A stretch of 25,000 nt of DNA from Prorocentrum cordatum (taxonomy: Eukaryota > Sar > Dinophyceae > Prorocentrales > Prorocentraceae), in assembly GCA_963575745.1 (NCBI GenBank), contig CAUYUJ010001392.1, positions 559,763 to 584,762 of the forward strand, in the 5' to 3' direction. Positions 8,819-16,366 of this stretch are shown one piece after another; positions within the stretch are counted from its first letter, which is position 1, and each line of letters begins with the position of its first letter. Made by a program: the position numbers and the translations under genes. Under the pieces are notes generated by a model. That model was given only the letters and a program-made list of their open reading frames with translations, ran no database searches and was not told the origin of the DNA.

Positions 8819-8994
8819 CCAAAGGCCCAAGACGTTTCCGGGAGGGGGGGGGAGGGCCGCCAGGCTCTCCAGCGCACCGGAAAACCTCCAAATCTGCACC
8901 CCCCGTGCCCTCCGGGAAGCCCAGGGCGCCACCTCAGCTGGCCTCCGATACGCTGAGGAGACAGCAGAACTGACCAAAAAGAGGCGTTCAGACC

Positions 8995-9480
8995 GCCCAC
9001 GTGGCCTCAGAGACGCCCCAGGTGAGGCTCCACGAGGACCCCTACCAAGGCCCCAAGAAGCAAAAAGCGCACCCATCTTCAAAAGAACGTAGCTTTGCAG
9101 AACACTCGCCTCTTGCGTCCTCGAAGCATCCAAGACGGCCACAGGGGCTCCCAAGATCGTCCCACATTCGCCCCAAGACGGCCCACGAAGCCCCGAGAGG
9201 CCCGAGGGGGCCCCCAAGACAGCCAAAGAGACCCTCGACAGAGGCCCAACCAGGGGCTACCAAGACGGCCCAAGAGGAGAAACCTGAGAAGGGGAGACCG
9301 CAGTGACATTTCTAATTAGCCTTGCCCACAAAACGGCTCGGGGGGCCCCCAAAGGCCTCCCTGGCCGCCTACACGAAGCCCCAAGAGCCCTCCAAGAGGC
9401 CTCCAAGAGGCACCAAAAGGCCCCCAAAGGCCCCCGGATGCCTCGACACACGCTCCTAGATGCCGCTGACAGGCATCCGA
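8995..9480 (+). repeat. Degenerate GGCCC/AAGA repeat, block A
   Basis: Phrases of the type CCCAAGACGGCC, CCAAGAGGC and CCCCCAAAGGCC recur every 10-20 bp. The minus strand therefore reads as endless Gly-Leu-Leu-Gly-Ala-Ser-Trp-Gly frames, which are artefacts. A non-repeat interruption at about 9303-9335 contains TTTCTAATTAGCC, close to TTTCTAATTGAGC at 19620 next to another block. Confidence 0.75.
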
Positions 9481-9837
9481 AGAGACTCCAACATGCCTCC
9501 ACTCCAAGAGGCGCCCCACACGCTTCCTCGAAAAAATCAGGTATCCACAGAGCCTCCGTCCCACTACCCAAAGGCGGTGGCGGAACTTGCCCCGAACACC
9601 TGCTGAATTGTCACACGTTTGTCCCATCATGTTCGCCGTTTTCCTTTTCAGACTTCCGACACCGCGCCACGCTAGCCCAACCCGGACCGTCGCGCGCTCG
9701 CTCTGCACGTCTTCTTCCACATCGTCGCGCCCTTCCCCATTTGCACCCCCCGTCCCTTCCTCTCCGTCTCCTCTCTTGCCGTCTCCTGCGCATGCTCCGG
9801 TCCCAGGGTCCTCGGGCCCCACACCCCCAGTTGGGAT
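9481..9837. other. Intergenic, no gene recognised
   Basis: Mixed sequence between a GGCCC-type repeat block and a GGA microsatellite. Open frames here are extensions of the neighbouring repeat frames. No domain, RNA gene or clear repeat was seen. Confidence 0.4.
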
Positions 9838-9868
<31 letters not shown>

Positions 9869-9929
9869 GAGGAGGAGGAGGAGGAGGAGGAGGAGGAGGA
9901 GGAGGAGAAGGAGGAGGCTCCCTTCCTGC
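9838..9929 (+). repeat. (GGA)n microsatellite
   Basis: A nearly pure GGA tract preceded by a G run. It is one of only two large purine tracts on the plus strand (the other is at 11231); all the TCC tracts carry the pyrimidines on this strand. Confidence 0.97.
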
Positions 9930-10083
9930 TTCGTCGCCTCCTGCTCTTGCGCGCAGGCCCACGCGCTCCCCAGGCCTCGGGCACCGACCACCGGCAGGCC
10001 CGCGGACCCTCGACCACCGGCAGGCCCGCGAGCGGACCCACCCGAAGCGCAGAGGCACGCTGGCCCACTCCTTCCTGCCCCTG

Positions 10084-10313
10084 CAGGCCTGGAGGTGGGC
10101 ACCAACACTTTTCTGGGTTCTCGTCGTCCCCCCCCCCCCCCCACTTCCCATAGTTTCCCCATATTTTCGGGGGGGGGGGGGGTCTGTGTGTTTTTTGTTT
10201 CCCTCCCGACATCAAGCCCGCTGGGTCTCGGCGGGGTCCAAGGGCACTCGAGGGCGGTCGCGAACTCGCGCGGAAGCGCGATCTTGCAGGCCTGGAAGTG
10301 GGCGCCAACACCA
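10084..10313 (+). repeat. Direct repeat GCAGGCCTGGARGTGGGC, two copies 203 bp apart
   Basis: GCAGGCCTGGAGGTGGGC plus ACCAACAC at about 10084 and GCAGGCCTGGAAGTGGGC plus GCCAACAC at about 10287. The copies bracket the C/G hairpin repeat, which suggests a duplicated boundary or a small element flanked by direct repeats. Confidence 0.7.
10110..10212. repeat. Dispersed C/G-run hairpin repeat, copy 2
   Basis: TTTTCTGGGTTCTCGTCGTC, then 15 C (10128-10142), ACTTCCCATAGTTTCCCCAT, then 14 G (10169-10182), then TCTGTGTGTTTTTTGTTTCC and CTCCCGAC. The same series is found at 668-775. The C and G runs can form a long G:C stem with a loop of about 26 bases. The runs are about twice as long as in copy 1. 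Confidence 0.65.
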
Positions 10314-10319
10314 ACACAG

Positions 10320-10788
10320 GGGGTTGCCTCCACAGGGGGAAGATGATCCCAGATTTCGGTGCTGGTGGTACTATTTCGGCCACCCTGGAAGCCAGAATAT
10401 CACCACCATCAGCGAGATCTGGATCTTCTTCCCTCGGTGGAGGCACACCGCCGTCATTGGTGTAGATGTCAACCTCTAGGCCTGCGATAACCGCTGCCTC
10501 AGCTTCACGCCACCACCCTGCATCGAGTCCACTTCCGTTTCACAGGGTGCGACACTTGGGGCACTTCAACTTTCCTTGCCGAGCGATCAATGCGACATTG
10601 CTGCCGCGCTCCGGAAAAGCGCTCCGAGGTAGCCTATTGCCACATGGGCCCGAACATCCAAACGCCTCCCAAGATCTCACCGTGAATCCTTTCTCTGTGC
10701 CGTCCCTCAACACCACCCTGCCCTCCTTCATCGTTTGGTGCTTTCGTTGGTCCCTGGTGATTTGCCCCTGCCACGCAACAAGAAACAC
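10320..10788 (-). pseudogene. Unidentified open frame with one internal stop
   Basis: One minus-strand frame stays open from 10788 to beyond 10320 except for a TGA at 10542-10540. It is not built of simple repeats and has an ordinary amino-acid mix. Segments include GRVVLRDGTEKGFTVRSWEA, ARQGKLKCPKC before the stop, then WWREAEAAVIAGLEVDIYTN and REEDPDLADGGDILASRVAE. I do not recognise the family. The lone CPKC pair is not enough for a zinc finger. It may be a decayed gene or transposon fragment, or an exon whose stop is removed by a small intron. Further on, the frame runs into repeat sequence. Either reading is tentative. Confidence 0.35.
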
Positions 10789-10789
10789 C

Positions 10790-10862
10790 CAACAGGCCCA
10801 AAGAGGCCCCCAGGAGGCCCAAAAAGAGGCCGCCAGAAGTTCCCCAAGAGGCTGCTAAAAGG
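10790..10862 (+). repeat. Short GGCCC/AAGA repeat block
   Basis: AACAGGCCCAAAGAGGCCCC and similar phrases, the same type as the blocks at 8995 and 17380, here only about 70 bp long. Confidence 0.6.
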
Positions 10863-11230
10863 CCTCACCCGCGGACTGAGTCTCTCTCTTCTGGGGGTCG
10901 GCGGAATGGCGTAAGCCACTAAGAGAGTTTGTTTTGTATGTCTTGGGGGCGGACAGCATAACTCCAGCAGAAGCGTTGCACAAGGTCGAACCTGGGGCCA
11001 GTTACAGGCGTACCCAAGGCCTGTTCAAAATGTCACAGAATCAGTGCGGAGGATGGGGGGGACGAAGAGACCCTGCACTAGCCTGAAACAGCCCGCTGGC
11101 AACCTGCAAGACGCGAGCCGATCGGCGTCGACGGGTCAGGGAAAGTGGTCGGCTGAGCAGATTTGCACGGCCCCTATGGCCCAGATGGTAACCATCATAA
11201 ATCCACCAACCGAGAAAATAGGAGACAAGA
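10863..11230. other. Intergenic, no gene recognised
   Basis: Mixed sequence between a GGCCC-type block and a GGA microsatellite. No domain, RNA gene or clear repeat was seen. Confidence 0.4.
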
Positions 11231-11373
11231 GAGGGAGGAGGAGGAGGAGGAGGAGGAGGAGGAGGAGGAGGAAGAGGAGGAGGAGGAGGAGGAGGAGGAG
11301 GAGGAGAAGGGGAGAGGAGGAGGAGGAGAGGAGGAGGAGGAGGAGGAGAAGGAGGAGGAGGAGGAAGGGAGGC
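11231..11373 (+). repeat. (GGA)n microsatellite, imperfect
   Basis: About 140 bp of GGA units with AGA and GGGG interruptions. The Arg-rich, Glu-rich and poly-Ser frames across it are artefacts. Confidence 0.96.
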
Positions 11374-11561
11374 TAAACAACTGGCGAAGGATACACATTC
11401 GGACTAAAACGTATCCAGTCCGCTGCTGCAATCAAGCTGTGCTATATCCCCGATTGAATACCCCAACCAGCAACCCCAGCATATCAAGCACGACATCAGA
11501 GTGGAGAGGGGAGGAGCGGAGGACCGCCCAGTGCCCGTGCCCGCCCAATGCCCGTGCCGCC

Positions 11562-11606
11562 TTGTCGCTGGAGACCTTACAATTGACTGGGGAATCGCGC
11601 TCTCGT
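11562..11606 (+). repeat. Lone unit resembling the 7405-7690 array
   Basis: TCGCTGGAGACCTTACAATT followed by GACTGGGGAATCGCGCTCTCG resembles the array unit at about 7553-7594 (TCGCTGGAGACTTGCTTGCA, then ATTTACTGAAGAATAGCGC). This suggests a dispersed copy of that unit. Confidence 0.5.
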
Positions 11607-11627
11607 TTCAGTGCACGCTACATGTCT

Positions 11628-11835
11628 CATCTGGACGGCCACGACCCCTTGCACAAAAGTACACTACGATATACATGGCCGTGATCACACCCCGATCACA
11701 CGGCCACGACCCGTGGTGCCAAAACAAACTGTGCAACAAAAAAGCACTTCACTGTACACATGGCCATGCTCACCCCTGTCACACGGCCATGATCGTTTGC
11801 AAAAGACGACACAACGGCGCACAGGACCGTGCTCT
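11628..11835 (+). repeat. Imperfect tandem repeat around ACGGCCACGACC
   Basis: ACGGCCACGACC (11638), ACGGCCACGACC (11701) and ACGGCCATGATC (11779) each precede a CAAAA-rich stretch. TACATGGCCGTG and ACATGGCCATGC lie between them. Unit spacing is about 63 and 78 bp. The GGCC words also pair as short inverted repeats. Confidence 0.65.
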
Positions 11836-11939
11836 CTCGCGCCTGCTCCGCCCAGGAAAACCCCACGAACAGCTCGGGCTTCACGTTTTCGCTAGCCGTC
11901 AAAATGTGATTCTCGCCTTAGCGCCGCGCGGACTCGACC

Positions 11940-12200
11940 TTGATAGCTGCAAGAGATTCACGGATTGAGGGCGGGTCATTTTCTAAATGTGGCTCTCGCT
12001 TTAGCGCCGCGCACAAAGAGTTCCACGGATTGAATGCGGGTCGTGTTCAAAAATTCGGTTTTCGTCTGAGCGCCGCGCACATCCGTGCTAAAAAATTGCA
12101 GGAGTTTCACGGATTGAAGGTTCCTTTTTAAAATGTAGCTGTCGCCCTCGCGCCGCGTACATTTGTTTTCAATAATTGCAAGAGTTTCACGGATGCCTAT
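11940..12200 (+). repeat. ~80-bp tandem array (TTCACGGATTGA), array 1
   Basis: TTCACGGATTGA-type words at 11957, 12021, 12105 and 12185 (spacing 64, 84, 80). Each of the first three is followed by a TTTTCAAAATGTGGCTCTCG-like stretch and GCGCCGCGCAC. A second array with the same words lies at 13480-13740, and both arrays directly precede a copy of the ~200-bp module. Confidence 0.8.
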
Positions 12201-12257
12201 GATCAGCGAACCAGAAGTGTTGTTGGGAGAATTCTAAATTATGAGGGCGCAACAAAT

Positions 12258-12465
12258 CCGTTGATTCGCGGTGTGAAAGTCCCAGGGATGGCGTTCCAGC
12301 GCGATTCAAGATCTTCAAGACCCGACAGTCAGGTTGATCCGTGGCGTTGGAATCCCAAGAACAATCTTTTGGCATGCTTCAGGGTCTTCAAACACCTGCC
12401 TCTGTCTTCCAGCGAGGCAGTTCCCTCGGTGGACATGAACCGTGGCAGGGACCTATGAGGCGGGA
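12258..12465 (+). repeat. Dispersed ~200-bp module, copy 2
   Basis: GTTGATTCGCGGTG, AAAGTCCCAGGG, GCGATTCAAGATCTTCAAGA, CAGTCAGGTTGATCCGTGGC, GGCATGCTTCA, GTTCCCTCGGTGGA and GGGACCTATGAGGCGGGAGC appear in the same order as in copies 1 and 3. It is preceded by the ~80-bp array and followed at once by a TCC tract. Confidence 0.75.
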
Positions 12466-12468
12466 GCT

Positions 12469-12540
12469 CCGCCTCCTCCTGCTCCCCCTCCTCCTCCTCC
12501 CCCTCCCCCTGCATCTCCTCCTCCTCCTCCTCATCCTCCT
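12469..12540 (+). repeat. (TCC)n microsatellite
   Basis: Imperfect TCC tract directly after module copy 2, leading into an AT-rich block. Confidence 0.93.
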
Positions 12541-12945
12541 CTGTTTCGTTGTATTATTCCTCTTATTCTTCTTATATGATCATTATTATTATCCCTAATA
12601 TTATTATGATTCGGAATATGATTTTAATCTTATTGAGAGTAATGTATGTTTATCAGTAGTAGTAGTATTACGACTACGACTATTACTAGTATTAGTATTG
12701 CTAATCGTTGTCCAATAGTTATAATTCTTCTTTTGCTATCATTACTATTACCAATATTATGAATATTAGTCTTATTACTATTATTATCCATGTCCGCATT
12801 ATGGTTCGCATGCTTCTGGTTCGCGTTTGTGATATTACTCGTATGAATGATATTCTGCTTATTATTATGACTATGATCATGTTTCTGCTTCTGCTTATTA
12901 ATACTCTGCTTCTGCTTATGCTTAAGTTTCTGTTTATTCTCCTCA
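12541..12945 (+). repeat. AT-rich block of decayed trinucleotide repeats, second copy
   Basis: TATTATTATCCC, TAGTAGTAGTATTACGACTA and CTGCTTATTA words with loose 3-base periodicity. It lies between two TCC tracts as at 1392-2010. It gives Leu/Ile/Met-rich frames that are not proteins. No domain is visible. Confidence 0.7.
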
Positions 12946-13380
12946 TCCTCCTACCCCTCCTCCTCCTCCTCCTCCTCCTCCTCCTCCTCCTCCCCCTCCT
13001 CCTCCCCCTCCTCCTCCGCCTCCGCCTCCGCCTCCACCACCGCCCCCGCCTCCACCTCCGCCTCCGTTTTTCCTCCTCCTCCTCCTCCACCTCCTCCTCC
13101 TCCTCCTCCTCCTCCTCCTCCTCCTCCTCCTCCTCCTCCCTCCTCCGCCTCCGTCTCCTCCTCCTCCTCCTCCCTCCTCCTCTTCCCCCTCCCCCTCCTC
13201 CGCCTCCTCCACCGCCTCGCCCTCCTCCCTCCTCCTCCTCCTCCTCCTCCCCTCCTCCTCCTCCTCCTCCTCCTCCTCCCCTCCTCTTCCGCCTCCTCCT
13301 CCTCCTCCTCCTCCTCCTCCTCCTCCTCCTCCTCCTCCTCCTCCTCCTCCCCTTCCCCCTTCTCCTCCTCCATCCCCCTT
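12946..13380 (+). repeat. Long TCC / TCCGCC tract
   Basis: About 435 bp of TCC units with CCG, CCA and CTT variants. Poly-Glu, poly-Gly, poly-Pro and poly-Ser frames result. It is followed at 13398-13409 by GTCGCACCCCGA, as at 2192-2203. Confidence 0.97.
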
Positions 13381-13479
13381 CCTTCTAAATCCTCACTGTC
13401 GCACCCCGAGACGCGCTGGCAGGGCAGGCTGGGCGAGCTGCCTGGGACTGTCTCTCCATCTGTGGTCCTGAAGCTCACA

Positions 13480-13745
13480 ACTTGCAGCAACTTCACGGAT
13501 GGAGGCCGGTTCCGTTCCAGAACGCGGCCCTCGCAATAGCACCGCGCACACTCGTTCAAAATGTTCCAGAGCTTCACGGACGCAGGGCGTTTCGTCTCCA
13601 CGATGCGGTTATCGCCTTGGCGCCGCGCACGTTCGTTTAACAAAGACAAAGCTGCACGGATGGAGGGCGGGCCGTTTTCAAAATGTGGCTCTCGCCTCGG
13701 CACCGCACACCGTCGTTTCAAAGTTTACAACAGGTTCAAAGATTA
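13480..13745 (+). repeat. ~80-bp tandem array, array 2
   Basis: CTTCACGGAT, CTTCACGGAC and CTGCACGGAT words at 13491, 13572 and 13652 (spacing 80-81). Each is followed by GGAGGGCGG-like, CAAAATGTGGCTCTCGC-like and GCACCGCGCAC-like words. It matches array 1 at 11940 and precedes module copy 3. Confidence 0.8.
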
Positions 13746-13797
13746 TTTTGGCCAACGTCCAAGAATATGTTTGCGCCCACGATTGAGGTTTGTCAGG

Positions 13798-14030
13798 GCG
13801 AAACGGTCATGTTGATTCGCTGTCGTGAAGTCCCAGGAAAAGTGTTCTGACACGATTCCGGATCGTCCGAACGCGACAGGATCGCCGACTCAAGGCGATA
13901 AAATTTCAGGCATGGTGCTTCGGCACGGCTGAGGATTCTCGGACGGTTGCCTTCCAAAGGGGCACTTCCATCAGTGAAAATAAATCCATGTAGGGACTTA
14001 TGACGAAGGAACTTGGAAGGAGGGTGTACA
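13798..14030 (+). repeat. Dispersed ~200-bp module, copy 3
   Basis: GAAACGGTCATGTTGATTCG, GTGAAGTCCCAGG, GTGTTCTGACACGATTCCGG, ATCGTC, ACTTCCATCAGTG, GGGACTTATGACGAAGGAAC and TTGGAAGGAGGG follow the order of copies 1 and 2. It is more diverged in the middle, with extra sequence. It is followed by TCC tracts from 14086. Confidence 0.65.
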
Positions 14031-14085
14031 CAGGCTCTCCTCCATTCAAGCCTGACAGCAGGGTCTTTGCCAACTCCCTGCCACT

Positions 14086-14192
14086 CCTCCTCGCCCTCAT
14101 CCTCCTCCTTCCACTATTCCGCCTCCTTCTGTTCGGCTGCCTCCTCCCTCTCCTGACCCTCCTCCTCCTCCTGACCCTCCTCCTCCTCCTCC
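14086..14192 (+). repeat. Imperfect TCC tract
   Basis: CTCCTC units mixed with GCCTCC and CTGACC words, downstream of module copy 3. Confidence 0.85.
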
Positions 14193-14276
14193 TGGCACGT
14201 GCCTTGCTGAATGAGTTCCTGGTGACCACCTCGAGCTCAGCGCCGAAGTTGGTGTGCCAGTGTGGGCACAGTCAGC

Positions 14277-14391
14277 CCTCCTCCTCCTCCTCCTCCTCCT
14301 CCTCCTCCTCCTCCTCCTCCTCCTCCTCCTCCTCCTCCTCCTCCTCCTCCTCCTCCTCCTCCTCCTCCTCCTCCTCCTCCTCCTCCTCCTG
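14277..14391 (+). repeat. Perfect (TCC)n microsatellite, ~38 units
   Basis: 115 bp of uninterrupted TCC, the purest tract in the window, which suggests recent expansion or gene conversion. The frame through it reads poly-Pro and then continues to MAKRWSRDDLGRG, a hydrophobic stretch and a stop at 14738. I treat that as chance, because no domain or start context supports a gene. Confidence 0.97.
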
Positions 14392-15430
14392 GCGAATGGC
14401 CCTCTTGTCCGAGGCAAGACAGGCTCGCCAGCCCTCGGGCGCACGGCGCCCGCTGTGCTGCTGCGCCGGCCCGACCGCCACCGCGTGGCCTGCGCGGGCC
14501 GGCCCCGCGCGCAGCTCGCGCCTCTCCCGCGAGCACGGCCGAGAGCTCCGGCGCCGTGTGCTTCTCGCTTTACGTCGGGCGTGTCCCTCGACAGGAGGAG
14601 TATTCCAAAATGGCCAAAAGATGGTCCAGGGACGATTTGGGGAGGGGGCTTTTTTGGGGGGTTATTTGGGGGCTGGCTTTGCTTTTATTGTATATGTTTC
14701 TATCCACATCCGCCTGTGGGGGGACATCCCCAAGCTAAGTCTCGCTGCGTCGCCCCGCCCTGCACCCCTCCCGGGGGAGCGGCCGCCGATCCCGAGTCAG
14801 CGTCCAGCGGCTCCGTGGCCCGCAGCGGGCGGCTCCGCCTCTGCTCTTCGTCTGGGGCGCTGGAGGCTTGGGCCCCGGCCGATCGCGCGCGCCTCCCGCG
14901 GGCCCTCGCTGCAGGCCCGCCGGGGCCTCGGCGAGGAGCTCGGAGACCTCGCCCCCCGCTCGCGGAAGCGCAGCGCACTGCGCGGCTCCGGCCGCGCCTC
15001 TTCTCAGAGCCCCGTGACCACCGCGATGTAGCGGGTACAGCTTTTGGGCCCCCCATGTGTGCATCTCGTTTTACTGTGTCCTGCCTATCTTCTGGTGAGG
15101 TCTGTTCATTGCCTTCCGTCGTGCAAGTGCCGGGGAGGTCTGTCGAGGCGCACCTGACGAGAACCCCGTCATGGGACCACGAGCTCCTCCGAGCCGAAAC
15201 TTGACGGTCGACTTCAAGACGAACATGCTCCTTGGCCTTCTCGGATACCACCGTCTGCCCATATGTGCATCTCGTATTCTGGCACGTTCCCTTAGGTGAG
15301 TGCCCGAGCACGGGCAGCGGCCGAGCGGGACCGCGAGCTCGTGTCCCCCGAGCGGGACGCCAGCGTCGCGGCCCTGGACGCGTCTCGCTGCAGAGAGGCC
15401 CCGGTGGTGATCACCGCGGGCCCTCCCGAG
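14392..15430. other. GC-rich stretch without a recognised gene
   Basis: Long overlapping Arg/Ala/Gly-rich frames occur on both strands without a recognisable domain. Two similar segments, ending in a GTGAG donor-like word, lie at about 15048-15097 and 15256-15301 (shared ATGTGCATCTCGTTTT-like core); see findings. A T/G-rich patch at 14640-14720 is not obviously a repeat of another site. Confidence 0.4.
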
Positions 15431-15615
15431 GGATGCGTCACCGAGGGATGCGTCACGGGCCTGCTCGAGTCCAGGCTGCCCCTTGACGCTGGACTTGATG
15501 CTTCGCGTACCCAAAACAGCAGGTTTAGTCGTGTACCTCGATGCTTCGCGTACCCAAAACAGCCTGCTTCGCGTCCCTCAACCTGCTTCGAGTCGAGGGA
15601 TGCGTCACGGGCTGC
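15431..15615 (+). repeat. Small tandem repeats: GAGGGATGCGTCAC and a 43-bp unit
   Basis: GAGGGATGCGTCAC occurs at about 15429, 15442 and 15596. GATGCTTCGCGTACCCAAAA plus CAGC occurs at 15497 and 15540 (period 43), followed by shortened TGCTTCG words. They form a nested cluster of recent-looking duplications. Confidence 0.75.
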
Positions 15616-15867
15616 TGGGATGTTTTGCACAGCTTGCCCCTTTAATTAGAGCGTGGAGCGCGCCTGTTCTGGGCCCCAGGATCACCGCGGAGCAGCAGGC
15701 ACGGCGACTGCGCCTCCCCCAGCGGGAGCCGCCAGGGGGCACTCCCACAATCTTGCTGCGAACGGGCCCGCGGAACCCCGCCAGTCGACCCCCTCTCTCT
15801 GGGCGTCGTCTCCGCGCTGAATAATTAGCTTTGGTATTAGTAGACTTCCTCTTCTTCATAATATTAT

Positions 15868-15990
15868 GATTCCTCCTCCGCCTCCTCCTCCTCCTCCTCC
15901 CTCCTCCTCCTCCTCCTCCTCTTTCTCCTCCTCCTCCTCTTTCTCCTCCTCCTCCTCATCCTGCTTCCTCCTCCTTCCTCCCTTTCTCTT
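15868..15990 (+). repeat. (TCC)n tract, imperfect
   Basis: TCC units with CCG and CTTTCT interruptions. It gives a poly-Glu frame on the minus strand and is an artefact as protein. Confidence 0.93.
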
Positions 15991-16172
15991 CCTCCCTTCT
16001 CCACGGAGGCGCCGCCCTGCCGCCACCCCTGGGCACCTTTGACGAAGTCCGCGCAGGCGGCAGCGGCTGCCCCCGGTGCGCGGTCCGCCGCAAGCCGGCC
16101 CCGCGCCCGAGGGGTGTCTGGGGCGCGCTCGCCCCGCGACCGCTAGACCTCCTGAGGGCCCTGGGGCGGCCC

Positions 16173-16366
16173 ATGAGGACGGCACAACCCACCCCTACCC
16201 CCAGCCAGGACCCCACTCCCGACCTGGTGATCCAGGGGGTCCTGGCTGGGGGTGGGGGTGTTTTTGTGCCCGGCTCTTGAAGGCCAAAAAACCACCCTCG
16301 TTCTCAGCCAGGACCACCTGGCCAGGTCGGGAGTGGAGACCTGGCTGGGGGGGTGTTGTCCTCGGT
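16173..16366. repeat. Long foldback (inverted-repeat) element
   Basis: The left arm contains GAGGACGGCACAACCCACCC, then CCCAGCCAGG, then CCACTCCCGACCTGG (about 16173-16227). It recurs inverted at about 16316-16362. A second inverted pair inside it (ACCCCCAGCCAGGACCCC against 16229-16258) makes the structure nested. The arms are about 45 bp with gaps. No coding content. It is consistent with a MITE-like element or a long hairpin. Confidence 0.7.

Noticed and set aside
14602-14619. CCAAAATGGC, which matches part of the reverse complement of the dinoflagellate spliced leader
   Set aside because: Only about 10 bases match and the rest of the leader is absent, so chance is the better explanation.
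14262-14738. Poly-Pro frame with a C-terminal hydrophobic segment (possible membrane protein)
   Set aside because: The open frame depends on the TCC tract; the tail is short and unrecognised, with no start of its own supported by context.
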